Source: JBBKWQ01 sp037969115 (GTDB lineage: Bacteria > Actinomycetota > Acidimicrobiia > Acidimicrobiales > Ilumatobacteraceae). From it: a DNA stretch of 41,219 nucleotides. The position numbers were made by a program, and so were the translations under genes. A model generated the notes under the pieces. The model searched no databases, was not told where the DNA came from, and saw only the letters and a list, made by a program, of their open reading frames with translations. The DNA is taken from the NCBI GenBank assembly GCA_037969115.1, contig JBBKWQ010000191.1, forward strand, positions 1 through 41,219. The letters run 5' to 3'. Of this stretch, positions 34,414-41,219 are shown one piece after another. Numbering within the stretch: position 1 is the stretch's first letter; every line of letters begins with the position of its first letter.

Positions 34414-35931
34414 ATGAGGACCGGACGTTCTGGCTCGGGTTCGAGGCGACTGTGGTCGCTGCTCAGCGTGATAGCGCTCGCAGCCGGGTGGCTGGTCGCA
34501 GCGTCGCTGCCGGTCGCCGAGGCGATGGCCGCGTCGGACTACGTGGCACTGAACACGCCGCTGCGGTTGGTCGACACCCGTCCTGGGACGACCACGTCCG
34601 ATGGACAGGACGCGGGGATCGGCCTGCGAGCGGCAGGGTCGACGTTGGAAGTGCAAGTCACGGGTCGTGCCGGTGTCCCCGCCGACGCGTCGACTGCAGT
34701 GGTCACCGTGACCGCAGTCGACCCGCTCGCGAATGCCTACCTGACGGTGCACCCGACCGGCACATCTCGTCCGAACGCGTCCACCGTCAACTTCAACCAG
34801 GGACAGAACAGCGCCAACACCGTCCTCGCCCGCCTCGGAACCGACGGCAAGATCTCGATCTACACCCACGCCGCGACCCACCTCATCGTGGACATCTCCG
34901 GCCACCTTCCCGCCGGCGTCTACACACCGCTTCTCACCCCTCAACGCCTGATCGACACCCGCCAAGGCGCCTCCACCATCGACGGACAACAGGCCGGTGG
35001 CGGCATGGTGTTCGGCAACACCACGCTGCAACTCCACGTTGCGGGCCGAGCAGGCGTGCCCGCCGACGCGTCGACCGCAGTGGTGACCGTCGCCGCCGTC
35101 GACCCCCGCGACGATGGCTTCCTCACCGTTCACCCGACCGGCACCAGCCGGCCGAACGCGTCCAACGTCAACTTCAGCCGAGCGCACAACACCGCCAACA
35201 CCGTCCTCGCCCGGCTCGGTGCCGGCGGCGACATCTGCATCTTCGCCTCCGCCGCCACCGATTTGATCGTCGACGTCACCGGGTACTTCACCGGGCCACC
35301 GCCACCGTCCGCAGGACCCTCCTGCCCGCTCCCTGGAGAGCCGTACCCCTACGTGACCGCCGGGACCGTGGCCGAAGTCGCCGGCGTCCCGTTCGACGAC
35401 GTCTTCGTGCTGAGGACCTTGCCGGGCGGCAGCCAGCCGGTGGCGGCCTCGCTTCCGCCGTTGACGCAACTCGTCATGACCGGCCGTGCCCGGGCGTTCG
35501 GCGAATTCGAGGTCTGGGTGGAGGTCACGGCATCCGGTGCGACAGGGTGGATCTCCAAGTACGAGCTCGTCTACCTCAGCGCAACATCGGATGTCACTGC
35601 CGACGCAATAGCGGCGCACGGAGCGTTGCCGACGGCCCCGTCGATGCTCGACCTCGGCGACATCGTGACGGCTGCCCTCGTGCCGAGCCATCCGGACGCG
35701 ACACCCACCGAGGTCGTGCTCGTGGCTGCACCGACCGCTGGGTCGCCGTCTGAGGCCGTCTACGACACGTTCCCTGGAGAGTTCTTCGGCGACGACACCG
35801 CGATCGGGTCTCGCTATCGGGTGACGGGGCAGCTGGTACCCGGGAGCCCCACCATGTGGGAGCTCGACACCGTCGTGCGGCAAGTCCTGTGCACTCGCGG
35901 CGTCGACACGCCCACCGGCTTCTGTGTGTGA
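34414..35931 (+). CDS. Secreted protein with two LDTR-type repeats and an SH3-like region
   Basis: A 505-residue exported protein. Residues 1 to about 41 form a signal peptide (basic start, LLSVIALAAGWLVAASLPV, cleavage near AEAMAA). Two homologous domains of about 115-120 residues follow (about 47-165 and 175-295), each running from LRLVDTR or QRLIDTR through GRAGVPADASTAVVTV, LTVHPTGTSRPNAS and NTVLARLG to LIVDISG or LIVDVTGYF. Such domains recur in secreted actinobacterial proteins and are of unknown function. A Pro-rich linker leads to an SH3b-like segment (about 312-390, TGWISKYELVYL) and a Cys-containing C-terminus. ATG 34414 has GGAGG 8 nt upstream. Confidence 0.85.
   Translation: MRTGRSGSGSRRLWSLLSVIALAAGWLVAASLPVAEAMAASDYVALNTPLRLVDTRPGTTTSDGQDAGIGLRAAGSTLEVQVTGRAGVPADASTAVVTVTAVDPLANAYLTVHPTGTSRPNASTVNFNQGQNSANTVLARLGTDGKISIYTHAATHLIVDISGHLPAGVYTPLLTPQRLIDTRQGASTIDGQQAGGGMVFGNTTLQLHVAGRAGVPADASTAVVTVAAVDPRDDGFLTVHPTGTSRPNASNVNFSRAHNTANTVLARLGAGGDICIFASAATDLIVDVTGYFTGPPPPSAGPSCPLPGEPYPYVTAGTVAEVAGVPFDDVFVLRTLPGGSQPVAASLPPLTQLVMTGRARAFGEFEVWVEVTASGATGWISKYELVYLSATSDVTADAIAAHGALPTAPSMLDLGDIVTAALVPSHPDATPTEVVLVAAPTAGSPSEAVYDTFPGEFFGDDTAIGSRYRVTGQLVPGSPTMWELDTVVRQVLCTRGVDTPTGFCV
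34552..35295 (+). repeat. Internal duplication in the secreted protein gene
   Basis: Two related segments (about 34552-34910 and 34945-35290) share long near-identical stretches at DNA level, for example CCGCCGACGCGTCGAC at 34679-34694 and 35061-35076, consistent with a tandem domain duplication. Confidence 0.75.
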
Positions 35932-36019
35932 CCACGACCCCACTGGCCCGGCGACACGTGCCATCTCTTGCAAGCCGCCGACCGGATCCTTCGCGGCGGG
36001 GTCGCGGCGTTCAGATCGA

Positions 36020-36025
36020 TAGGGT
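36020..36025 (+). promoter_or_regulatory. -10 box of leaderless small membrane protein gene
   Basis: TAGGGT, 8 nt before GTG at 36034. Confidence 0.35.
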
Positions 36026-36033
36026 TCGCGGAT

Positions 36034-36330
36034 GTGCAGTACGGTTTCAACGACGTCGGTCAGGTCTTCGGGCAATGCCGAACGAGCGACGGCCCAGAGT
36101 ATTGGGACGACCTGGTGGCGAACCACCGTCAGCACCGTCGGCATGTGCGCAACCTGTTCATCGTCGGTGCAATTGCCGTGATCGTCGGCATCACCGTGCA
36201 CACGGCGTTCCTCGGGTTCCTCCTGCTGTTCGCACCGTTGTTGCTGCTCGAGCTGGTGATGGTTCGGCGCTCTCGACCCCGACCGGCTCGACCAGCCATT
36301 CCGGCCATCAGCCCATCAGATCGAGGGTGA
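36034..36330 (+). CDS. Small two-helix membrane protein, unknown function
   Basis: A 98-residue protein. The N-terminus is hydrophilic (QYGFNDVGQVFGQ, GPEYWDDLVANHRQHRRHVRN), followed by two closely spaced membrane helices (about 42-58 and 60-78) and a basic Arg/Pro tail. The layout resembles 2TM-domain proteins, but I cannot assign a family. The GTG at 36034 is selected by the -10 box; a longer frame opens at 35968. It lies between the secreted protein and a convergent SDR gene. Confidence 0.5.
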   Translation: MQYGFNDVGQVFGQCRTSDGPEYWDDLVANHRQHRRHVRNLFIVGAIAVIVGITVHTAFLGFLLLFAPLLLLELVMVRRSRPRPARPAIPAISPSDRG

Positions 36331-36393
36331 CGTCCGTCAGCGAGGACCTCGCGCACTTCCTCGGGCCGGTGTACGACCACGGTCTGCGGTAGA

Positions 36394-37140
36394 TCAGAGT
36401 TGCAGGCTCTTGGTAGCTCCACCGTCGACGAGGATGTTGGCGCCGGTGACGAAACTGGCACGTGAGCTGGCGGTGAAGACCACGACGTCGGCGATCTCGT
36501 CTGCTCGAGCGAGCCGTCGGAACGGGTTCTCCTTGACGATGGCCTCGTACAACTTGGGGTTGTCCTCCTTGGCCCGATCCCAGGACCCGCCCGGGAACAG
36601 CACGTCTCCGGGCGAGACCACGTTGACCCGGATACCTCGTCGTGCGACCTCCAAGGCCATCGACTTCGCGATGCTCACCGTCGCCGCCTTCATCGCCGCG
36701 TAGGCCTGCAGCCATGGCGCCCCGACACTCGCTGCTCGTGATCCGATGAACACGACGTTGGCGCCCTGGTGGTCGGGCATGTGTCCCAACGCAGTGCGGG
36801 TCAGTGACACGGCGCCACCGATGTCAGTCTGAAAAGCCGCCCCGAAGTCGGTGGCCTCCATCGCGCTGACGTTCGACACGACAACGTCGAGTCCACCGAG
36901 CTGCCCGGCCGCCCAGTCGACGAAGGTCGAGGGACCGTTCTGCTCGGCCATGTCAGCGTGACGCGCATGGATCTCACCGAACTCAGAGAACTCCGCTGCG
37001 GTGGCGTCGAGGGTCGCCTGATCTCTGGCGCAGATCGCCACCCGAGCACCCTCCATGAGGAACCCCTGGGCGATCGCTCTACCGATGCCCTTGCTCGCCC
37101 CGGTCACGATCACCCGCTTGCCGCCCAGCCCAAGTTCCAT
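36394..37140 (-). CDS. SDR-family oxidoreductase
   Basis: A 248-residue classical short-chain dehydrogenase: VTGASKGIGRAIA (12-24), catalytic S134 (FIGSRAAS), Y147 and K151 (AYAAMK), and the C-terminal VTGANILVDGGATKS. The usual NNAG is replaced by SNVSA. CARD after the second strand suggests NADP use. The substrate is unknown; the ending resembles 3-oxoacyl-ACP reductase (FabG)-like enzymes. ATG 37140 has GGGAGGG about 7 nt upstream, one of the few clear Shine-Dalgarno sites here. Confidence 0.88.
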   Translation of the reverse strand: MELGLGGKRVIVTGASKGIGRAIAQGFLMEGARVAICARDQATLDATAAEFSEFGEIHARHADMAEQNGPSTFVDWAAGQLGGLDVVVSNVSAMEATDFGAAFQTDIGGAVSLTRTALGHMPDHQGANVVFIGSRAASVGAPWLQAYAAMKAATVSIAKSMALEVARRGIRVNVVSPGDVLFPGGSWDRAKEDNPKLYEAIVKENPFRRLARADEIADVVVFTASSRASFVTGANILVDGGATKSLQL

Positions 37141-37208
37141 CCCATGCCCTCCCGACTACCAGCCCCCACTCTCCCAGACCCGGCGCCACTCCTGCCACGA
37201 CGCGCCAC

Positions 37209-37499
37209 TCACGACTCACGATCGAGCAAGGGTGTGAGGTCGTCGATGTTTGGGCAGTTCCAGAGGGCGAGTCCGGTGAAACGGCCCCCGTAGCGGCTGA
37301 TCAGGACGTCGAACGTCTTTTGGTCAATGCCACGGATCCGCAATGCCGTTGCGGTCGGACAGTCATCGAGGACCTCGAGGTCGTCGACCTCGACCCGTGC
37401 ACCTTCGTAGCCGCCCGGCTCGACGGACACACACGAGGGAGCGTCAAAAGAATCCAAGGACGTCAGGTCCCTCAGTGACATCTGCGCCGGCCCACCCAT
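37209..37499 (-). CDS. Short leucine-rich-repeat-like protein, possibly a fragment
   Basis: A 96-residue reading frame. Its second half has LRR-like spacing (LEVLDDCPTATALRIRGI, FTGLALWNCPNIDDLTPLL), giving two or three repeats, too few for a normal LRR domain. Codon use is similar to neighbours but not decisive. There is no signal peptide. It could be a small intact protein or the remnant of a larger LRR gene. ATG 37499 has GAGG about 10 nt upstream; ATG 37481 is an alternative. Confidence 0.45.
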   Translation of the reverse strand: MGGPAQMSLRDLTSLDSFDAPSCVSVEPGGYEGARVEVDDLEVLDDCPTATALRIRGIDQKTFDVLISRYGGRFTGLALWNCPNIDDLTPLLDRES

Positions 37500-37716
37500 T
37501 CGAATTCCATCCTCGCACGCTCAAACAGACCCATACGGTCGGCGGTGACGGTGCACAGCTATGGCGGCGGGAGAGAACTGAAGGGCAATCCGCCGATTCG
37601 GTTCGATCGACACAACCAGATGGAGACCGCTCAGATGGAGATCGGGATCCGTGCCACGTTACGTGCGGGCAAACGTTGGCTGACACGGCACGAGGTCACC
37701 CGCGCCCGCCGACGCG
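37500..37716. other. Non-coding or degraded stretch
   Basis: Between the LRR-like ORF and padR. A 68-codon plus-strand frame (37545-37751) crosses it and the padR end, but includes AGA and TTA codons, resembles nothing I know, and is more likely chance. No tRNA or terminator is evident. Confidence 0.4.
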
Positions 37717-38328
37717 TCAGGTTTCAGGGCGACGGGGAACGGCTCGGATGAACTCGAGCAGGTCGACGTCGGCCGTGCTGTCGGGGATCTCTTGGTCGAG
37801 CTCGGCCAACGTCTCGTCGACCCACTCCACGTTTGCTCTCGCGGTGATCAGGCCGTATCTGGCCGTAGCCCGGACGTACCGCGCCGCGGGCACGGACTCG
37901 AGGTGGGCGAGCACCGCCTCGAACCTGGCGATGGCTGCCGTCTCCGACCCGCGCTCTGCCAACAGCATCGAGCGGATCGGCTCGTCACCCATCCGATGGC
38001 CGAAGAAGAGCTTGAGGAGGACGGGCAGCCGGGACAGCATCGGTGGCAGCTCATCGTCGGCGAGCCAGTGATCGAGTTCAGCGAGGCCGGCGGCAGTCGT
38101 CTCGTAGACACGCTTGTCGGGCAAGAGATCCTGGCTGACGTCGGTTCCCGCGATGAACCCGTCGGCCTCGAGCCGAGGGAGCTCTTTGTAGATCTGGCTC
38201 TTCGAGATCGGCCAGAACTGCGCAACCGAGCGGTGCACCGCGGTCGTGAGGTCGTATCCGGACATCGGGGTGATCGCGAGATATCCGAGCAACGTGTGGG
38301 ACGTCGGCGTCAAACGTCGGGGAGGCAC
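37717..38328 (-). CDS. PadR-family transcriptional regulator
   Basis: A 203-residue regulator with an N-terminal PadR winged helix (HTLLGYLAITPMSGYDLT, FWPISKSQIYKELPRLEADGFI, then the wing) and a C-terminal helical domain of the Vir_act_alpha_C type (MLLAERGSETAAIARFEAVLAHL). PadR proteins usually repress a neighbouring gene and are released by a small ligand. The divergent membrane protein gene and the perfect palindrome between them make an autoregulated pair likely. GTG 38328 has TACACT 6 nt upstream. Confidence 0.9.
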   Translation of the reverse strand: MPPRRLTPTSHTLLGYLAITPMSGYDLTTAVHRSVAQFWPISKSQIYKELPRLEADGFIAGTDVSQDLLPDKRVYETTAAGLAELDHWLADDELPPMLSRLPVLLKLFFGHRMGDEPIRSMLLAERGSETAAIARFEAVLAHLESVPAARYVRATARYGLITARANVEWVDETLAELDQEIPDSTADVDLLEFIRAVPRRPET

Positions 38329-38334
38329 ACGACA

Positions 38335-38340
38335 AGTGTA
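38335..38340 (-). promoter_or_regulatory. -10 box of leaderless padR
   Basis: TACACT (minus strand), 6 nt before GTG at 38328. With a 17-nt spacer its -35 position (38358-38363) falls inside the palindrome. Confidence 0.5.
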
Positions 38341-38344
38341 ACCC

Positions 38345-38373
38345 TTTACCTAGTCTCGACGAGACTATACGGT
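38345..38373 (+). promoter_or_regulatory. Promoter of VC0807-like gene with operator in the spacer
   Basis: -35 TTTACC (38345-38350) and -10 TACGGT (38368-38373) are separated by exactly 17 nt. The -10 is 7 nt before GTG 38381. Confidence 0.55.
38351..38367. promoter_or_regulatory. Perfect 17-bp palindrome, probable PadR operator
   Basis: TAGTCTCG-A-CGAGACTA: two 8-bp arms around one central base. It fills the whole spacer of the plus-strand promoter and covers the predicted -35 of padR, so a bound dimer would block both. Confidence 0.65.
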
Positions 38374-38380
38374 GAGCATC

Positions 38381-39067
38381 GTGAACGAGCCGGGTCTGAT
38401 CGAGCATGGCGAGGTCCACCACCTCGGCAGACGGTCCGGGGCGGCGAGGATGTTGCTCGTCGACATCGTGCTCCCGCTCTTCGTGTTCCGGATGGCCCGC
38501 GCCGCCGGCCTGGCGGAGGTCTGGTCGCTGGTGATCTCTGGCCTGCCGCCAGCAGCGGGAGTGTTCTTCGACTGGCAACGCCGACGGCAGATCGAGGCGG
38601 TCGGCGTTGTCGTGATGGGCGGCATCACGTTGAGCCTGGTGTTGGCCCTCCTGAGCGACGATCCCAAGATCATCCTGCTCGAGGGGGCACTGGCCACCGC
38701 CGTGTTCGCCGTGGCTCACCTGCTGTCCATCCGGATGCGCCGGCCGCTCATCTTCTATTTCGCGCAGGCATTCCAGGGTGGTCGCTTCTCAGGTGCCGGC
38801 ATCGAAATGGAGGTCGAGTACGACGAGTACGCCGACGCTCGGTCCTTCTGGAGGATGGCGGCGATCGTCTGGGGAACGGTCGGCCTGACCGAGGCGGCAG
38901 TACGGGTGGTGGTGATCCAGAACGTGTCGACATCGATCGCACTCGCGGTCAATCGCATTGCCCCGTTCTTGATCATCGCAGTATTGATCGGGTGGACCCT
39001 CTGGGCCGGTGCTCGCGCGCGGGAGGGCAAACCGCTTGCCTCGGAGCCCGAGCAAGACGGGGCGTGA
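38381..39067 (+). CDS. VC0807-like integral membrane protein
   Basis: A 228-residue protein with about six membrane helices (roughly 22-37, 43-57, 67-83, 89-107, 160-176 and 188-205) and a polar loop FQGGRFSGAGIEMEVEYDEY containing a cluster of acidic residues. The pattern, with an early FDWQRRRQIE after the second helix, resembles VC0807-family proteins, whose function is not established. It is divergent from padR and probably the regulated gene. GTG 38381 is preferred over GTG 38372 because it has the correct distance from the -10; the protein would be 3 residues shorter. Confidence 0.7.
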   Translation: MNEPGLIEHGEVHHLGRRSGAARMLLVDIVLPLFVFRMARAAGLAEVWSLVISGLPPAAGVFFDWQRRRQIEAVGVVVMGGITLSLVLALLSDDPKIILLEGALATAVFAVAHLLSIRMRRPLIFYFAQAFQGGRFSGAGIEMEVEYDEYADARSFWRMAAIVWGTVGLTEAAVRVVVIQNVSTSIALAVNRIAPFLIIAVLIGWTLWAGARAREGKPLASEPEQDGA

Positions 39068-39231
39068 ACTCGACGATCGCCGACGCGGGATCCCGCGACG
39101 CAGGGCCGCAGACGTTCTGCTCGATGGTCCGAGTGCCGCTGCCGATGGCCCAGTGCATCACCGGGCGCCTGAAGGTACCCGGGGTGAACGTCTTTCGCGA
39201 CGCCATCGGTCACTGTGTGACACCCGACGCG
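39068..39231. other. Intergenic region with a 14-bp palindrome
   Basis: Contains CGCGGGATCCCGCG at 39084-39097, 16 nt after the membrane-protein stop, which could form a short hairpin (5-bp stem, GATC loop). No convincing gene is seen; open frames here do not resemble proteins. Confidence 0.35.
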
Positions 39232-39237
39232 TACGAT
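39232..39237 (+). promoter_or_regulatory. -10 box of leaderless nuclease gene
   Basis: TACGAT, 7 nt before ATG at 39245. Confidence 0.45.
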
Positions 39238-39244
39238 GGCATGC

Positions 39245-40066
39245 ATGTACGACGTGCCAACCAGCTTGTCGCCGTCACGTGTCGAATCGTTTCTCTCGTG
39301 CCCGCTCGCCTTCAGGTTCTCGAGTATCGAGAAGCTTCCCGATCCGGGGTCCGTCGCAACGGTTCGCGGATCGTGCGTGCATCGGGCGCTCGAGCTGCTG
39401 TTCACGTATCCCAATGCCGAACGCACGCCCAGCAACCTCGATCAATGCATGACCTCGGCGATCGACGAATACGTGGTCGATGACGAGTTCATCGGCCTCG
39501 GGCTTTCTGAATCGCAGACCGCGCAGTTCTCAGCCGATTGTCGCGAGCTCGGCGCCAACTACCTCCAGATGGAAGACCCCACCGCGGTGCGCGACATCGG
39601 GCTGGAGCTACGTCTCGAAGCGCCCGTCGGCGATCTCACCTTGCGCGGCATCATCGACCGGCTGGAGCTCGACGACGACGGCGAACTCATCGTCACCGAC
39701 TACAAGACCGGTCGCGCTCCCTCGCCCAACTGGGAACAGAAGAGCCTGTCCGGCGTGCACTTCTACGCGTTCCTCTGCGAGGAACTGTTCGGTAAACGCC
39801 CCAAGGCGATTCGGCTCATGTATCTGAAGACCGGCGAGACCATCACTGCCACCCCGTCGGCCCAGTCCACCAAGTTCCTCACCACCCGCACCAAGGCCGT
39901 GTGGAAAGCCGTCGAGTCCGCGTGCCAGCGCGACGACTTCCGCCCCCGTAAGAGCGCACTGTGTAACTCGTGCTCGTTCCAGCAGTGGTGTCCCGAGTTC
40001 GGCGGCGACCCCGAGTTGGCACGAGTCGAGGCACTCGAGACGCCACGCGTCGCCGCACACGCATGA
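39245..40066 (+). CDS. PD-(D/E)XK nuclease with Fe-S cluster motif (RecB/Cas4-like)
   Basis: A 273-residue nuclease. The N-terminal SPSRVESFLSCPLAFRF carries C19; H46 in RGSCVHRALE, D138 in GIIDRLE, and D152-Y-K154 in TDYKTG form the PD-(D/E)XK active site; C240, C243 and C249 in LCNSCSFQQWCPEF complete a four-cysteine set typical of [4Fe-4S] RecB-like exonucleases such as Cas4 and AddB. It acts on DNA ends or single strands in repair (inferred). There are no cas genes nearby, so it is not a CRISPR Cas4. ATG 39245 is chosen by its -10 box; ATG 39236 adds three residues. Its stop overlaps the PAP2 start (ATGA). Confidence 0.88.
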   Translation: MYDVPTSLSPSRVESFLSCPLAFRFSSIEKLPDPGSVATVRGSCVHRALELLFTYPNAERTPSNLDQCMTSAIDEYVVDDEFIGLGLSESQTAQFSADCRELGANYLQMEDPTAVRDIGLELRLEAPVGDLTLRGIIDRLELDDDGELIVTDYKTGRAPSPNWEQKSLSGVHFYAFLCEELFGKRPKAIRLMYLKTGETITATPSAQSTKFLTTRTKAVWKAVESACQRDDFRPRKSALCNSCSFQQWCPEFGGDPELARVEALETPRVAAHA

Positions 40067-40668
40067 GCGGGACGTACTCGTCCGAGCCAACAACGGGGTC
40101 CGACACGTCGGCCGATGCCGTGGTGCCCGGCCAGAGCCAGTTCGGCCCACTCGTCGACCGCTTCGACCAGCGCGCTGATGTGTTGCTCGAACGTCTCCGG
40201 GGAAACCCGATCGCCGACCAGGTCTTCCTCACCGCAAGCCGCGTGGGCGACTGGAGCCTGATCTGGCACGCGTCTGGCATCGCACGCGGCCTCGTCAAAG
40301 GCCGCCTCGACCAGACCGTCGCCCTCGCGGCCGCCATCGGCGTCGAAAGTCTCATCGTGAACCAGGGAGTCAAGCGGCTGTTCCGACGCGAACGCCCGAC
40401 CACCAGTGGCGACGATCGCTACGCGGTCCGGATACCGAGTACGTCGGCGTTCCCGAGCGGGCATGCCAGCGCGGCAGCGTTCGCCGCCACGCTCATCATC
40501 GCGTGGGACGGACGCAGGACAGCGCCGCTCTGGCTCACGCTTGCGTCAGTCGTCGGAACGAGTCGTGCGTTCGTGCGCATCCACCACGCCTCCGACGTGA
40601 TCGGGGGAGCGGTTGTCGGCACCGCGCTCGGGCTGGTCGCCCGGCGAGTTCTTCGTCGGCTCGTCTAG
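40063..40668 (+). CDS. PAP2-family phosphatase
   Basis: A 201-residue phosphatidic-acid-phosphatase-type protein with the full tripartite motif: K104-x6-RP (KRLFRRERP), PSGH (131-134, His 134) and SR-x5-H-x3-D (S167, R168, H174, D178). It has several hydrophobic helices (about 84-102, 134-149, 156-166, 179-194) and so probably sits in the membrane, removing phosphate from a lipid phosphate such as phosphatidate or a polyprenyl phosphate. It is translationally coupled to the nuclease gene by a 4-nt overlap, although their functions seem unrelated; a lipid acyltransferase follows. Confidence 0.87.
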   Translation: MSGTYSSEPTTGSDTSADAVVPGQSQFGPLVDRFDQRADVLLERLRGNPIADQVFLTASRVGDWSLIWHASGIARGLVKGRLDQTVALAAAIGVESLIVNQGVKRLFRRERPTTSGDDRYAVRIPSTSAFPSGHASAAAFAATLIIAWDGRRTAPLWLTLASVVGTSRAFVRIHHASDVIGGAVVGTALGLVARRVLRRLV

Positions 40669-40671
40669 TCT
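40666..40671 (+). promoter_or_regulatory. -10 box of leaderless WS/DGAT gene, overlapping the PAP2 stop codon
   Basis: TAGTCT, 7 nt before ATG at 40679; its first three bases are the PAP2 stop codon. Confidence 0.45.
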
Positions 40672-40678
40672 CATCGCG

Positions 40679-41219
40679 ATGACCGAGCAGCGGTGGGATC
40701 GCCAGATGAGCGATGCCGAAGGGCTGATGTGGCGTCTCGAGAACGACCCACACCTGTCGTCGACGTTCGCCAGCATCTCGATACTCGACCGAAAACCCGA
40801 CATCGCCGCACTCCGACGTCGACTCGAACGAGCATCCGTGCTGATCCCTCGGCTCCGGCAGCGCGTGATGCCAGCCCCGGCGAACCTGACGTCGCCCGCA
40901 TGGATCGACGACCCGGACTTCGATCTCAACACTCACGTGCGCCACATCGCGCTCCCGAAGCCGGGAACCATGCGCCAACTCCTCGATCTCGCCACGCTCA
41001 TCGTGGCCGATCCGTTCGATCGAAGTCGGCCGCTCTGGCAGTTCTACGTCATCGAGGGATTGCGCGGCGGTAAGTCGGCGCTCGTGCAGAAGACGCACCA
41101 CACGATCACCGACGGCGAGGGCGGCGTCGAACTGGCCATGCACTTCCTCGACGTCGATCGCGATGCACCCGATCCCCCGCTCCTCGATCCGGCCACCGAT
41201 GCGAGTGCCGGGCAACCCC
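40679..41219 (+). CDS. WS/DGAT-family acyltransferase (3' end outside window)
   Basis: The first 180 residues of a wax ester synthase/diacylglycerol acyltransferase, which makes storage triacylglycerol or wax esters from acyl-CoA. The N-terminus MSDAEGLMWRLENDPHLSS is that of the family, and the catalytic HHxxxDG appears as HHTITDG (140-146). About two thirds of the protein lies beyond the window. The preceding PAP2 phosphatase could supply diacylglycerol, so the two may serve triacylglycerol synthesis (inference). Confidence 0.9.
   Translation, partial: MTEQRWDRQMSDAEGLMWRLENDPHLSSTFASISILDRKPDIAALRRRLERASVLIPRLRQRVMPAPANLTSPAWIDDPDFDLNTHVRHIALPKPGTMRQLLDLATLIVADPFDRSRPLWQFYVIEGLRGGKSALVQKTHHTITDGEGGVELAMHFLDVDRDAPDPPLLDPATDASAGQP

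Noticed and set aside
37500..37716. tRNA gene, including a hoped-for tRNA-Sec near the candidate selenoprotein
   Set aside because: A T-arm-like GGTTCGATCG occurs near 37603, but no acceptor or anticodon stems can be formed around it.
37545..37751. 68-codon plus-strand ORF as a small protein
   Set aside because: Rare codons (AGA, TTA), no similarity, overlap with the padR end, and no convincing start signal.
39245..40066. Cas4 of a CRISPR system
   Set aside because: The fold and cysteines fit, but no cas genes or repeat array are present; a general RecB-like nuclease is more likely.

Overview
The window is a 41 kb piece of chromosome from a GC-rich actinobacterium. The content suggests the class Acidimicrobiia (an Ilumatobacter-like organism), but that is inference. 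Supporting it are a rimP-nusA operon next to an actinobacterial-type proS, F420/flavin luciferase-like oxidoreductases, a WS/DGAT acyltransferase, several acyl-CoA enzymes, an LDTR-repeat secreted protein, and abundant leaderless genes started by GTG or ATG. I see no rRNA, tRNA, CRISPR array, transposase or phage gene, and base composition is even throughout.

Layout. 1-1.9 kb: rimP-nusA (minus) with a structured leader. 1.9-7.6 kb: proS, a VOC protein, an orphan AAA ATPase, an FMN alpha-hydroxy-acid oxidase with a DUF2087 regulator, and a small EthD-like protein. 7.6-9.8 kb: a MaoC hydratase convergent with EthD and divergent from a geranylgeranyl-reductase-type flavoprotein. 9.8-13.2 kb: an unknown protein divergent from the MoxR-DUF58-VWA operon. 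13.2-16.5 kb (minus): an F420-type oxidoreductase, then larE, a VOC protein and an acyltransferase. 16.6-18.7 kb: a fucosidase-like enzyme fused to a beta-helix. 18.8-22.3 kb (minus): typA and a zinc/manganese-type ABC permease/ATPase pair. 22.3-26 kb: acyl-CoA-dehydrogenase-fold flavoprotein, LLM oxidoreductase and acyl-CoA synthetase. 26-29.1 kb: a disaccharide phosphorylase pathway (beta-phosphoglucomutase plus GH65). 29.2-31.3 kb: SDR, LapA-domain protein and alpha/beta hydrolase. 31.3-34.3 kb: a redoxin-like gene read through an in-frame TGA, and type III glutamine synthetase. 34.4-37.5 kb: a secreted repeat protein, a small membrane protein, an SDR and a short LRR-like ORF. 37.7-41.2 kb: a PadR regulator divergent from a membrane protein, a PD-(D/E)XK Fe-S nuclease with a PAP2 phosphatase, and a truncated WS/DGAT.

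The most striking observation is at 31317-31979 (minus). A thioredoxin-fold protein remains continuous only if TGA at 31889-31887 is decoded. That codon falls exactly where relatives have the first cysteine of a WCPYC redox motif, and a foldable hairpin with a GU-containing loop lies at the spacing expected of a bacterial SECIS. This makes it a strong selenoprotein candidate that an ordinary gene caller would truncate.

A second observation runs through the window: about 18 genes have a TANNNT hexamer 6-8 nt before the start codon and no Shine-Dalgarno, which is the signature of leaderless transcripts. I used it to choose starts. In the padR/membrane-protein intergenic region a perfect 17-bp palindrome exactly fills the -35/-10 spacer of one such promoter and overlaps the expected -35 of the other.
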